From Alphaproteobacteria bacterium (lineage in GTDB: Bacteria; Pseudomonadota; Alphaproteobacteria; SHVP01), in the NCBI GenBank assembly GCA_016869765.1, contig VGES01000001.1, forward strand, positions 1 through 64,000: a stretch of 64,000 nt of DNA. The letters are read 5' to 3'. Of this stretch, positions 50,900-59,526 are shown one piece after another. The position numbers and the translations under genes are program-made. The first letter of the stretch is position 1; every line of letters starts with the position of its first letter. Under the pieces are notes generated by a model. The model was not told the origin of the DNA, made no database searches, and saw only the letters and a list, made by a program, of their open reading frames with translations.

Positions 50900-51904
50900 A
50901 TGCGCTTCAGTCTTTCCCGGTTTGGTCTCTCGTTCGAGCGTGCGGGTCTCGGACTTATCGCCTGCGCCGTGCTTGCGCTCTACATCGGGGTTATCGGTTC
51001 TCAGCCCTGGGTGGCGCGCGGTAGCAGCAAGCCCGGGTTTGCCGTGGTCGCCCTGAACTGGGACCTACTCGGCGGTTCACCCCAAACCGAAGGTGTCGCC
51101 CGGGATTCCGGTCACGATACGCTCGGCAACTGGGCGTGGCTCGCATTGTCGCCGCCCACCCGCGCGCGCGAGGTGCCCTGGGCATCGGCCCAGCCCGCCA
51201 AGCTGTCGCCGGTTTCGTACCGTCCCGTCGTTGCCCAGAGCGAGGACACTTCGGTTTCGCCCCAGGAACGCAAGGAACAATTCATCGCGGGACTGTTGCC
51301 GCTTATCATCCGGGTCAACGAGGGGATTCTTCAGGATCGTAGCCGGATCACCCGCATTCGCCTGCGCGAGGGGTCCGGCGTCGGCCCCAACAGCGAAGAA
51401 CGGGCCTGGCTCGGCAGTTTGTTCGATGTCTACGAGATCGAGGCAGGCGATTACGCCGAGCTGTTGCGCCGGCACGACATCGTGCCGCCGTCTTTGGCCA
51501 TCGCCCAAGGCGCCGAAGAGTCGGGTTGGGGCACGTCGCGCTTTGCCGTGGAGGGCAATGCCCTATTCGGCCGTGTCACCGTGACCAAGGGTGCCGGAAT
51601 CGTGCCGGCTCGTCGCGATCCCGATCAGGCGTTCGAGATTCGGGCCTTCGACGATTTCGAAGATTCGGTCGCCGATTATGTTCGAAATCTCAACCGGCAT
51701 GCGGCCTACCGCGAATTTCGCGCCCGCCGCGAGGCGATGCGTGTCCGTGGCGTTGCGCTCGACAGCCATGCCCTCGCCACTACGCTAAACCGCTATTCGG
51801 AACGCCGCGAGAAGTACATCCAGACCATTCGGACGATCATTCGCAGCAACGACCTGACGGTCTACGACAGCTATCGCCTGTCCGATCTCGATCGCGACGG
51901 CTAA
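50900..51904 (+). CDS. Bax-like glucosaminidase with N-terminal membrane anchor
   Basis: The ATG at 50900 gives 334 aa; the frame is open back to 50732, but the upstream codons show no domain. A hydrophobic anchor (about 16-36, AGLGLIACAVLALYIGVIGS) precedes a variable region, then the glucosaminidase (lysozyme-like) domain: VPPSLAIAQGAEESGWGTSR with the catalytic-type Glu, FAVEGNALFGRVT and SVADYVRNLNRHAAYREFRA. This is the Bax/FlgJ group of peptidoglycan N-acetylglucosaminidases. It converges on the aldolase gene with 3 nt between stops. Confidence 0.84.
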   Translation: MRFSLSRFGLSFERAGLGLIACAVLALYIGVIGSQPWVARGSSKPGFAVVALNWDLLGGSPQTEGVARDSGHDTLGNWAWLALSPPTRAREVPWASAQPAKLSPVSYRPVVAQSEDTSVSPQERKEQFIAGLLPLIIRVNEGILQDRSRITRIRLREGSGVGPNSEERAWLGSLFDVYEIEAGDYAELLRRHDIVPPSLAIAQGAEESGWGTSRFAVEGNALFGRVTVTKGAGIVPARRDPDQAFEIRAFDDFEDSVADYVRNLNRHAAYREFRARREAMRVRGVALDSHALATTLNRYSERREKYIQTIRTIIRSNDLTVYDSYRLSDLDRDG

Positions 51905-51907
51905 CCC

Positions 51908-52669
51908 TCAGGTCTTGGCGAGGTCGGTCAGCAGCTTTCTTGCGCCGTCCCGCAACAGATTCAGGTCCGACGTCACGAATACCGCATCGTACCCCCGTTT
52001 CAGGAGACGGTCGCTGGCGCCGAGTTCGATCCCGCCCAGCCATTTTCCGGACGCTTTGATCGCGCGCTCAGCGCGATCCAGCAGGGCGGCGACCTCGGGG
52101 TCGTCGAATTGTCCTGGTTTTCCAATGCTGGCGGATAGGTCGAGCGGGCCAATGAACAACATGTCGATGCCCTCGACCCGGGCGATCTCGGGTACCCGTT
52201 CGACCGCGGCGGCCGATTCGATCTGGACGATGATCATCAGTTCGGCGACGTGCTGGCGAAGATAGTCGGTCCACCCCCGCCCATAGTCGCCGGCTCGAAC
52301 CATGCCCGCCGCGCCGCGCCGCCCCGCTGGGGGGTAGCGACAAGCGTCGACGACGGCCCGCGCTTGCTCTGCCGATTCGACCCCCGGAACGATGACGCCC
52401 TCGAAACCGGCGTCGAGGACGCGCTTGATTCCGGCAGGGTCATGGGAGGCCACGCGGACGAGCATCGTGGTCGGGAATGGTGCGGCTGCGCGCAACTGCG
52501 GCAACGCTTCGCTCAGGGCCCCCTGGCCGTGTTCCTGGTCGACGAGAAATGCATCGAACCCCGCGCTCCCAAGAACCTCGGTGATCGACGCCTCACCGAG
52601 ATAGAGCCAGCAACCGACCGCCTGGCGCCTGGTGCGAAGCTTCGCCTTGAACGTGTTTGCTCGAATCAC
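51908..52669 (-). CDS. HpcH/HpaI-family aldolase
   Basis: GTG at 52669 is favoured because AGGAGG (52680-52675), which overlaps the stop of the preceding gene, is then 5 nt away; TTG at 52672 is too close. The 253-aa TIM barrel has GFDAFLVDQEHGQGALSEAL, GVIVPGVESAEQARAVV with the metal-site region, IIVQIESAAAVERVPEIA and DMLFIGPLDLSASIGKPGQF. Family members cleave 2-keto-3-deoxy diacids to pyruvate and an aldehyde; the actual substrate is unknown. It is the last gene of a leftward three-gene set. Confidence 0.87.
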   Translation of the reverse strand: MIRANTFKAKLRTRRQAVGCWLYLGEASITEVLGSAGFDAFLVDQEHGQGALSEALPQLRAAAPFPTTMLVRVASHDPAGIKRVLDAGFEGVIVPGVESAEQARAVVDACRYPPAGRRGAAGMVRAGDYGRGWTDYLRQHVAELMIIVQIESAAAVERVPEIARVEGIDMLFIGPLDLSASIGKPGQFDDPEVAALLDRAERAIKASGKWLGGIELGASDRLLKRGYDAVFVTSDLNLLRDGARKLLTDLAKT

Positions 52670-52678
52670 CAAGACCTC

Positions 52679-53719
52679 CTACGGCCGTCCGCCGGGCACA
52701 TAGTACTGCATGCTGAACCACCGAAACCGGTCGCTGCCAGCGGGGACGGTGCAGTTGATGCGGGCTCGTCCGGCGGGGAGCGGGGCGGCGAAGCGCCCCT
52801 CGAAGCGCCGCTCTTCGAGTGCGACAAACGTGAACCCCGACTCCGAGGCGTAACATCTTAGGTTCCGGGGATTGGGGACGGACGGGGCGACGGTCAGCGC
52901 AAACACCGGCGGGTTTTGTGTCAACGTCGGATCGCTCGGCGACACCGTCTCGATCGGGAGCGGTAACGCGTTGATCACCATCCGGACACGCTCCTGGGCT
53001 CCATAGTTCTCGTTGAGGGCAAACCGCGGCCAATAGAAATGATCCGAGGTCATGTGCAGGGCGCCGGAATGCTGTCCGAAGGCCGCTTTGAAGCCCAATT
53101 CCCGAACGATGCCGACGGCCACGGTGCTTGCCTCGCCGTAGGGGTAGGCAAACAACGTTGGAGCCTGCCCGAGTTCGGCGACGAAGCGCGCCTGCGCCTC
53201 GAGAATTTCCCGCCGGATCCGTTCGGCCGACAGCGCCGGCAGGTGCGGGTGGCTCACCGTGTGGTTTCCGATCGTGACTCCCGCACGGGCGAGTTCTCGC
53301 ACCTGATCCCAGGTCATGTAGGCGTCGCTCTTTTGTTCCAAGTCCTTGGTCGCTACGAAGAGCGTAAACGGCAGATTGGCTTGGCGCAGCCGCGGCCAAC
53401 CCTCGGTGTAAACCGAACGCACCGCATCATCGATTGTGATCGCCACCGTCCGATCGGGTAGCGGACGCCCGGATTGCAACGCTTCGACGATCTCGGGCAG
53501 CGGCAGGACTCGGTAGCGTCCGCTCGACAGCTCCGCGAGATGTCCCTCGAACTGGTCGAGCCGAACATTGGTGGCCGGGTATCGCGACTCGCCAAAGCGG
53601 TGGTACATGATGACCGAAGCGCCGTCGGCGGCCGCGCTGGGGCCGGCTTCGGCGGCGAGCACACTCGCAAATAGTGCGATTCCGAGAACGTGCCGCGAAA
53701 ACGCGATGCGGGCCCTCAC
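52679..53719 (-). CDS. Polysaccharide deacetylase (CE4/NodB fold), exported
   Basis: The GTG at 53719 overlaps the dipeptidase stop (GTGA) and begins a signal peptide (about 1-33, ending near PSAAADG). The CE4 domain follows: VIMYHRFGESRYPATNV, AITIDDAVRSVYTEGWPRL at the usual TFDDG site (both Asp kept, Gly replaced by Ala), and GVTIGNHTVSHPHLPAL with the H-x3-H zinc motif. About 110 C-terminal residues form an extra beta-rich domain. It may deacetylate peptidoglycan or an exopolysaccharide. Confidence 0.85.
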   Translation of the reverse strand: MRARIAFSRHVLGIALFASVLAAEAGPSAAADGASVIMYHRFGESRYPATNVRLDQFEGHLAELSSGRYRVLPLPEIVEALQSGRPLPDRTVAITIDDAVRSVYTEGWPRLRQANLPFTLFVATKDLEQKSDAYMTWDQVRELARAGVTIGNHTVSHPHLPALSAERIRREILEAQARFVAELGQAPTLFAYPYGEASTVAVGIVRELGFKAAFGQHSGALHMTSDHFYWPRFALNENYGAQERVRMVINALPLPIETVSPSDPTLTQNPPVFALTVAPSVPNPRNLRCYASESGFTFVALEERRFEGRFAAPLPAGRARINCTVPAGSDRFRWFSMQYYVPGGRP

Positions 53720-54285
53720 GCCATTAACTCCGTTCCCGCCGCCGAGTCGCTCAGCAGCGGATAGCGACGCGCGTCGAACAGCTGATAGTGCCACCATTCA
53801 TTGCGGTAGAAGTCCCATCCCGCCGTGGTCATGACGCCCAACAACAGCAATCGGTTGCGATGGGCCGTGGCGGAAACGTCTGGGGCGCCATGATGGGATC
53901 TTGGGGTGAAGGCGTCGAACGGGGTTCCCATGTCGAGTTCGTTCTCACTCGGGTCGACCAACGTAAGATCGACGGCGACACCCCGCGAATGGGGCGATCC
54001 GCGCCGGGGATCGGCCAGGAAGTCGGGGTCCGGCGTGTGCTGCCACAGTCGCCACTGGGCTTCGCTCGGACGAAACGCATCGAAAATCTTGAGCTTGAAC
54101 CCGAGCCGCGCCGCGTGAACGATCGCTTCCTCGAGCCGCTCGGCGGCATCGGGATGCAGAAAACACCCGGGTCGACGATACACGGCCCGGCCCGTGAAGT
54201 TGCGAGCGTCGGCATAGATCATGTCGATGGCCAGATCGCGACGAGCGTGGCTAATCTCGACCAGGCAGGAAGATGCGTTGTCCAT
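53716..54285 (-). CDS. D-alanyl-D-alanine dipeptidase (VanX/DdpX family)
   Basis: A 189-aa zinc peptidase: KIFDAFRPSEAQWRLW with the substrate-binding Arg, SPHSRGVAVDLTLVD giving the S-x-H-x2-G-x-A-x-D zinc motif, and NEWWHYQLF giving the E-x-W-H with the second zinc His. VanX-type enzymes hydrolyse free D-Ala-D-Ala. Without vanA or vanH neighbours the role is more likely wall-dipeptide recycling than glycopeptide resistance. The ATG at 54285 is chosen over 54303, which would lie within the divergent tsaB upstream region. Confidence 0.9.
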   Translation of the reverse strand: MDNASSCLVEISHARRDLAIDMIYADARNFTGRAVYRRPGCFLHPDAAERLEEAIVHAARLGFKLKIFDAFRPSEAQWRLWQHTPDPDFLADPRRGSPHSRGVAVDLTLVDPSENELDMGTPFDAFTPRSHHGAPDVSATAHRNRLLLLGVMTTAGWDFYRNEWWHYQLFDARRYPLLSDSAAGTELMA

Positions 54286-54309
54286 GATCGTCCAGACTAG
54301 CACGTTGCC

Positions 54310-55014
54310 ATGAACATCTTGGCCCTCGATACGGCGATGGCGTCCTGCGGGGTGGCATTCATGCGCGCCGGCGCGATCGTCGCCGAGCGCTCGCTCCTGC
54401 AGTCACGCGGCCACGCCGAGACCCTGATGCCGCTACTCGAGGAATTTCGGCACGAGACGGGATTTGCCTATCGCGATCTGGCCGCCATCGCGGTCACTAT
54501 CGGGCCGGGAACCTTCGCGGGAATCCGTGTTGGGTTGGCGGCCGCTCGCGCCATCGCCCTGCCCACAGCGGCGGCAATCGTTGGCCTGACCTCGCTCGAG
54601 GTGCTGGCCGCCGAGGCGATGGAGCGGACCTCGCCGGTTACCACTGGTGCCGTTGCGGCCATAACCGATGCGCGCAACGGCAAAGTCTATCTCCAAGTCG
54701 TCGGGGTCGACCGACTCACCCGGATCGAGGCACGTCTGGTTGCGATCGACGAGGCGGCGCGCCTGATCGACGGCGTTGCCGGAGTGCTTTGTGGCGACGG
54801 CGCGCCGCTCGTGGCGACCCACCTCGCGGCACCGCGGGTGATCGTCACCCGGGCGTCGGGCGATGCTCTGCAGCCCAGTCCACGATTGCTGGCGCTGCTT
54901 GCGGCGGACGCGATTGCGCGGCGGGGGCTTTCCGCCTTTCGCCGGCCACCGCGCCCTCTCTATTTACGTTCACCCGACGCAAAGCTGCCGACCGAACGCC
55001 GGCGACCACCGTGA
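54310..55014 (+). CDS. tsaB: tRNA threonylcarbamoyladenosine biosynthesis protein TsaB
   Basis: TsaB is the scaffold partner of TsaD and TsaE in making t6A37 on ANN-decoding tRNAs. The 234-aa protein has the ASKHA fold starts NILALDTAMASCGVAFMRAG and the family motif IGPGTFAGIRVGLAAARAIA, then LTSLEVLAAEA and ITDARNGKVYLQVV. It is divergent from the dipeptidase gene and its TGA overlaps the rimI GTG. Confidence 0.94.
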   Translation: MNILALDTAMASCGVAFMRAGAIVAERSLLQSRGHAETLMPLLEEFRHETGFAYRDLAAIAVTIGPGTFAGIRVGLAAARAIALPTAAAIVGLTSLEVLAAEAMERTSPVTTGAVAAITDARNGKVYLQVVGVDRLTRIEARLVAIDEAARLIDGVAGVLCGDGAPLVATHLAAPRVIVTRASGDALQPSPRLLALLAADAIARRGLSAFRRPPRPLYLRSPDAKLPTERRRPP

Positions 55015-55475
55015 ACATCGACCAGGCGCAATTGGCCGATGCCGCGACGATCAGTCGCCTGCACGGTGCGTGCTTCGTGCGGGGTTGGTCGGAAAGAGAC
55101 GTGGCGAATTTTCTCGCCTCGCCCGGAGCGATCGCCCTGATCGCTTCCACCGAAAAGCCGGTCGGGTTCGTTCTGGCTCGCCTGGTCCTCGATGAAGCCG
55201 AGCTTGTGTCGATCGGCGTTTGCCACGCCGGCCGGCGCAGCGGGGTCGGCCGCGCACTGGTCGAACGTCTGCGATCACTGCTTGGCGAACGAGGGGTTCG
55301 GGTGATTTTTCTCGAGGTTGCCGCCGACAACGCGTCGGCCATCGCTCTCTATGGGCAGGTCGGCTTCCGATCATCGTCGCGGCGATCGCACTACTACCCG
55401 CGCGAAAACGCTGCGCCCATCGACGCTATCGTCATGCGTCTCGATCTGCCTTGGCGGGCCCCTTGCGGATCATGA
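55011..55475 (+). CDS. rimI: Ribosomal protein S18-alanine N-acetyltransferase RimI
   Basis: GTG at 55011 overlaps the tsaB stop and gives 154 aa. The GNAT core is SIGVCHAGRRSGVGRALVER with the acetyl-CoA loop RRSGVG, then IFLEVAADNASAIALYGQVG and FRSSSRRSHYY, the RimI-type end. RimI acetylates the N terminus of S18, and tsaB-rimI is a widely conserved pair. Its last 44 nt overlap the antisense TusA-like gene. Confidence 0.92.
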   Translation: MNIDQAQLADAATISRLHGACFVRGWSERDVANFLASPGAIALIASTEKPVGFVLARLVLDEAELVSIGVCHAGRRSGVGRALVERLRSLLGERGVRVIFLEVAADNASAIALYGQVGFRSSSRRSHYYPRENAAPIDAIVMRLDLPWRAPCGS

Positions 55476-55692
55476 CGCAGTGGACATCCGAGATTGCGTC
55501 CTCGCGCTCGATGGCGACGATCTCATGTCCCTCCTCGCGAGCCGAACGTGGAACGTTCTCCAGCGGTTCGCGGCCCCTCAGTCGAACGCGCAGAAGTTCG
55601 CCGACCGCCATCTTCTCGATCTGCAGCTTCGTGCGTACGAAGGTAATGGGACACGTATCGCGCGTGATATCGAGTTGATACTGGGCTTCCAC
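55432..55692 (-). CDS. TusA-like sulfur-carrier protein
   Basis: An 86-aa protein of the TusA/SirA fold: YQLDITRDTCPITFVRTKLQ contains the active Cys in CPIT, where the family has CPxP, and EEGHEIVAIEREDAISDVHC closes the fold. It could carry persulfide sulfur for tRNA thiolation or molybdenum cofactor. The second Pro is Thr here. Its 3' end is antisense to the rimI end and it is divergent from fur with about 107 nt between starts, so it may be coordinated with iron regulation. Confidence 0.83.
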   Translation of the reverse strand: MEAQYQLDITRDTCPITFVRTKLQIEKMAVGELLRVRLRGREPLENVPRSAREEGHEIVAIEREDAISDVHCVMIRKGPAKADRDA

Positions 55693-55763
55693 GGGCGGTT
55701 CGCCTGCCTTGGGTCGACGGCCCTATTTCTAGCATGCGTGCGGCCCGCGGGTTCGCGCCGCGA

Positions 55764-55793
55764 TTGGAGGATGCGGCGAGATTCGGATATAAA
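55764..55793 (+). promoter_or_regulatory. Candidate fur promoter with -10 next to the start codon
   Basis: TATAAA (55788-55793; 5 of 6 for the -10) ends 6 nt before the fur ATG, with TTGGAG (55764-55769) 18 nt upstream as a weak -35. If used, the transcript would be leaderless or nearly so. There is no good Shine-Dalgarno at this start. Confidence 0.3.
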
Positions 55794-55799
55794 GCGCGA

Positions 55800-56258
55800 A
55801 TGTCCGATCGCCTAGAGCGTCTATGCGCCGACAAAGGGCTGAAGATGACCGGTCAGCGGCGGGTCATCGCCCGAGTGCTGTCCGAGGCCGCCGACCATCC
55901 GGACGTCGAGGAATTGCACGCTCGCGCGGCGAAACTTGATCCTGGGATTTCGATCGCCACGGTCTATCGGACCGTTCGCCTGTTCGAAGAGGCGGGAATT
56001 CTGTCTCGTCACGACTTCGGCGACGGGCGCTCGCGTTACGAGGAGAGTCGCGAGGCCCATCACGACCACCTGATCGACCTCAAGTCTGGGCGGGTGGTCG
56101 AGTTCCAGGATCCCGAGATCGAAGAATTGCAACGGCGTATCGCGGCGCGTCTCGGCTTCCGCCTCGTCGATCATCGCCTGGAGTTGTTTGGTGTCCCGCT
56201 TGATCCGGTGAACGCCGACGGCTCTGAGAAAGACCCGGCCAAGACTCGCGGTCGCTGA
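55800..56258 (+). CDS. fur: Fur-family transcriptional regulator
   Basis: A 152-aa Fur protein: winged-helix part LCADKGLKMTGQRRVIARVL and ISIATVYRTVRLFEEAGILS, and the metal-sensing HHDHLIDLKSGRVVEFQ region. The CxxC pairs that bind structural zinc in E. coli Fur are absent (HDHLICLDCG is HDHLIDLKSG here) and only one cysteine is present, as in many alphaproteobacterial Fur/Mur proteins. It regulates iron or manganese homeostasis in response to Fe2+ or Mn2+. It is followed by plsC at 5 nt. Confidence 0.93.
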   Translation: MSDRLERLCADKGLKMTGQRRVIARVLSEAADHPDVEELHARAAKLDPGISIATVYRTVRLFEEAGILSRHDFGDGRSRYEESREAHHDHLIDLKSGRVVEFQDPEIEELQRRIAARLGFRLVDHRLELFGVPLDPVNADGSEKDPAKTRGR

Positions 56259-56263
56259 CCGCC

Positions 56264-57127
56264 ATGACGCACCTTCGCGCCGCCTGGAGTCTGGTTCTCA
56301 TCGTCGCCGTTACGGTCGTCTGCCTGATCGCGCAGATTATCGTCTTCTATCTGCGCAGCCCCCTGTCCCGCCAAATTCCTCGCCTCTACCACGGCTTGGC
56401 ACTCAAGGTGATCGGCCTGCGCGTGGTGCACCACGGCGAGATTGCGGCCGAGCGACCGATTTTGTTCGTCGCCAATCACTCATCGTGGCTCGACATTCTC
56501 GTTCTCAACACGCTGACGACGGTCAGTTTCGTGACCAAGGCCGAAGTCCGTACTTGGCCTCTGATCGGCTATTTCGCCGTGCTCCAGCACAGCGTGTTTG
56601 TCGAACGCCGCGCGGCCCGGACCGCCGATACCAAGGATGAAATTACCCGCCGGCTCGAGATGGGCGATCGGCTGGTGTTGTTCCCCGAAGGCACCAGCAG
56701 CGACGGTAATCGCGTGCTCCCGTTCAAGAGTGCGTTCTTCGCGGTGGCGGAACGGCCGATCAACGGCCGGCCGTTGCTGGTACAGCCGGTCTCGGTCGCC
56801 TATACGGCGCTGGATGGCATTCCCCTGGGTCGGCAACTGCGACCGATTTTCACGTGGTTTGCCGACATGGATTTGTTCTCCCATCTCTGGGGTGTCATGG
56901 GTGCAGGCCCGGGCACGGTCGAGGTGCAGTTTCATCCGCCGGTCACGATCGAGGCCTTTGCCGATCGCAAGGCCTTGGCAAAGGCCTGCGAAGCGCAGAT
57001 CGCGCAGGGTCTTTCGGACTCGCTTTCGGGCCGAACCCGCGACCCCAAACCCCGGCGCTACTGGCTGGTTCGCCCCGAACGCCGGCGTCGCCTTGACTCG
57101 AAGAGTGCGGGTGTTAACGTCGCCTAG
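56264..57127 (+). CDS. plsC: 1-acyl-sn-glycerol-3-phosphate acyltransferase
   Basis: Makes phosphatidic acid from lysophosphatidic acid at the inner membrane. The 287-aa protein has an N-terminal membrane helix (about 6-30), the catalytic H(x)4D motif in VANHSSWLDILVLN, and FPEGTSSDGNRVLPFKS, the glycerophosphate-binding motif, followed by QPVSVAYTALDG. The start is 5 nt after fur. An OlsA-type role with OlsB is possible, since OlsA proteins belong to the same family, but context favours phospholipid synthesis. Confidence 0.9.
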   Translation: MTHLRAAWSLVLIVAVTVVCLIAQIIVFYLRSPLSRQIPRLYHGLALKVIGLRVVHHGEIAAERPILFVANHSSWLDILVLNTLTTVSFVTKAEVRTWPLIGYFAVLQHSVFVERRAARTADTKDEITRRLEMGDRLVLFPEGTSSDGNRVLPFKSAFFAVAERPINGRPLLVQPVSVAYTALDGIPLGRQLRPIFTWFADMDLFSHLWGVMGAGPGTVEVQFHPPVTIEAFADRKALAKACEAQIAQGLSDSLSGRTRDPKPRRYWLVRPERRRRLDSKSAGVNVA

Positions 57128-57172
57128 CGCTGCGGCCACGGCCAGCGCCGTTTACGCCGGAGCCGAGGAGCA

Positions 57173-58531
57173 TTGACGAAGAAACTGTTCATCAAGACCT
57201 ACGGTTGCCAAATGAACGTTTACGACTCCGCCCGCATGGCGGAGTTGCTGGCGCCGATAGGTTACGAGGTGGTGGAAACGGCTGAAGGCGCCGATCTGGC
57301 CATCTTGAACACCTGCCACATTCGTGAACGAGCGGCGGAAAAGGTGTTCTCCGACATCGGGCGGTTGCGCGAGCACCAAGAACAGAAGGTCCGTTCCGGA
57401 GGCCGGATGCTGCTGGCCGTGGCCGGTTGCGTCGCGCAGGCCGAGGGGGAAGAAATCCGGCGTCGTGCCCGCAACGTGGACATCATTGTCGGGCCCCAGA
57501 GCTATCACCGTTTGCCGGAACTCATTGCGCGTGCGAGCCGGACGGCCGGCGTCGCCCTGGACACGACGTTCCCGGCCGATTCGAAGTTCGATCACTTGCC
57601 CGGGGAACGGACGGCAGCGGGGCCGACCGCATTCCTGACCGTTCAAGAGGGCTGCGACAAATTCTGCACATTTTGCGTCGTCCCCTATACGCGTGGTGCC
57701 GAGCATTCGCGGCCGGTTGCGGAAATTCTCACCGAAGCGAGTCGTTTGGCCGAGTCTGGTGTTCGCGAAATCACCGTGCTGGGCCAGAACGTCAACGCGT
57801 ATCACGGCTCCGATGAAACAGGTGGGACGCTATCGCTTGGGGCTCTGCTGCGCTGCCTCGCCGAAATTCCAGGCGTAGCGAGGTTGCGCTACACGACCTC
57901 GCATCCGCTCGACATGCACGACGAGCTGATCGCAGCCCATCGCGAGGTTCCGGCCGTGATGCCGTTCCTGCATCTGCCCGTTCAGAGCGGCTCCGACCGC
58001 ATCCTGGCAGCGATGAATCGTCGCCATGACGTCGATACCTATCGTCGGGTCGTCGATCGGCTCCGGCGGGCCCGCCCGGACGTGGCGTTGTCGAGCGACT
58101 TCATCGTTGGCTACCCCGGCGAGACTCGTGCCGATTTCACGGCCACGCTCGATCTCGTGCGCGAGATCGGGTTCGCTCAGGCGTTCTCCTTCAAGTTCAG
58201 CCCGCGGCCCGGGACACCGGCCGCAGCCCTCGGGGATCCTGTGGCCGAGCCCGAAAAGCTGGCTCGTCTATACGAGCTGCAGGAACTCCTGAACTCGCAG
58301 CAACGCGAGTTCAACCGCGCCATGGTCGGCCGGCGATTGCCCGTGCTGCTGGAGGCGCCGGGCCGCCATCCGGGGCAGCTCGTTGGTCGTTCGCCCTACC
58401 TGCAGGCGGTTCATCTCGACGCCCCCCGCGACAAGATCGGCACCGTCGTCGAGGCCGTCATCGTCGCCGAAGCGCCGAATAGTCTGGTTGGGCGCCTTGC
58501 CGATACGGCCGGCCGGGCCGCTGCGGCCTAG
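57173..58531 (+). CDS. miaB: tRNA-2-methylthio-N6-dimethylallyladenosine synthase MiaB
   Basis: A radical SAM methylthiotransferase that adds the ms2 group to i6A37 of tRNA. The TTG start at 57173 with GAGGAG just upstream gives [19 protein letters not shown]. The N-terminal domain's three cysteines are in [15 protein letters not shown] and VAGCVAQ; the radical SAM cluster is in [16 protein letters not shown]; a TRAM domain (about 380-450) ends the 452-aa protein. phoH follows at 8 nt, as in most alphaproteobacteria. Confidence 0.97.
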   Translation: MTKKLFIKTYGCQMNVYDSARMAELLAPIGYEVVETAEGADLAILNTCHIRERAAEKVFSDIGRLREHQEQKVRSGGRMLLAVAGCVAQAEGEEIRRRARNVDIIVGPQSYHRLPELIARASRTAGVALDTTFPADSKFDHLPGERTAAGPTAFLTVQEGCDKFCTFCVVPYTRGAEHSRPVAEILTEASRLAESGVREITVLGQNVNAYHGSDETGGTLSLGALLRCLAEIPGVARLRYTTSHPLDMHDELIAAHREVPAVMPFLHLPVQSGSDRILAAMNRRHDVDTYRRVVDRLRRARPDVALSSDFIVGYPGETRADFTATLDLVREIGFAQAFSFKFSPRPGTPAAALGDPVAEPEKLARLYELQELLNSQQREFNRAMVGRRLPVLLEAPGRHPGQLVGRSPYLQAVHLDAPRDKIGTVVEAVIVAEAPNSLVGRLADTAGRAAAA

Positions 58532-58539
58532 GACGTCGA

Positions 58540-59526
58540 TTGACTCACAGCGAATCCCCCGAATCCGCTGCTTCGCAGGTCGTTGCTTTCGAGGACAACG
58601 CCTTGCTCCCGGCGCTGTTCGGTCGCCACGATCAGCACCTCGCCCGCATCGAGCAAGCCCTCGGGGTGTCGATTTCCTCACGCGGCAATCGCTTGGCGAT
58701 CAAGGGGGATCCGGCCGCGCAGGCGACCGCGCGACAGGTGCTCGAGACCCTATATCGACGCCTGAAGGCAGGCGAAGAAGTCGCCATGGGCGATGTCGAG
58801 GGGGTCCTGAGGTTTGCGGCCAGCGACGATGGCGGCGACGGGCTGACGATTCGCACCAAGCGCCGGACAATCGCGCCGCGCTCGCTTGGTCAACGCGCCT
58901 ACCTCGAGGCCCTCGAGGAATACGACTTGGTGTTTGGGCTCGGTCCGGCCGGGACGGGCAAGACGTATCTGGCGGTGGCCAAGGCGGTCTCGCTGCTCAT
59001 GCGGGGAGAGGTTGCGCGCATCGTATTGTCGCGCCCCGCGGTCGAGGCGGGCGAACGCCTTGGCTTCCTCCCGGGCGACCTCAAGGAGAAGGTGGACCCC
59101 TACCTGCGGCCGCTTTACGACGCGCTGTACGATATGTTGCCTGCAGAGCAGGTCTATCGTCGCCTGGAGAGCGGTGAGATCGAAATTGCCCCCCTCGCCT
59201 TCATGCGTGGTCGTACCCTCTCGCATGCCTTCGTCATTTTGGACGAAGCCCAGAACACGACCCCGATGCAGATGAAAATGCTGCTGACGCGCCTCGGCGA
59301 GGGCTCGCGCATGGTGGTGACCGGGGACCTGTCGCAAATCGACCTGCCGGTGGGCGGTCAGTCGGGCCTGCGCAACGCGTTGGCTATTCTGCGCGGCGTC
59401 GAGGGTATTGCCTTCGTCGAGTTTACGGATGCCGACGTCGTCCGTCACCCGCTGGTGTCGCGCATGGTGCGCGCGTACGAACGACACGAGGCTAACCAGC
59501 CCCAACGCGGGAAACCCTCGCCGTGA
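58540..59526 (+). CDS. PhoH-family ATPase (PhoL)
   Basis: A 328-aa protein. An N-terminal KH-like part (HLARIEQALGVSISSRGNRL) precedes the PhoH helicase-like domain with Walker A LGPAGTGKTYLAVAKA, RPAVEAGERLGFLPGDLKEK and Walker B FVILDEAQNTTPMQMKMLLT, then MVVTGDLSQIDLP. It is linked by context to YbeY and RNA processing. The TTG at 58540 is the assumed start. The 3' end overlaps ybeY by 4 nt. Confidence 0.95.
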   Translation: MTHSESPESAASQVVAFEDNALLPALFGRHDQHLARIEQALGVSISSRGNRLAIKGDPAAQATARQVLETLYRRLKAGEEVAMGDVEGVLRFAASDDGGDGLTIRTKRRTIAPRSLGQRAYLEALEEYDLVFGLGPAGTGKTYLAVAKAVSLLMRGEVARIVLSRPAVEAGERLGFLPGDLKEKVDPYLRPLYDALYDMLPAEQVYRRLESGEIEIAPLAFMRGRTLSHAFVILDEAQNTTPMQMKMLLTRLGEGSRMVVTGDLSQIDLPVGGQSGLRNALAILRGVEGIAFVEFTDADVVRHPLVSRMVRAYERHEANQPQRGKPSP

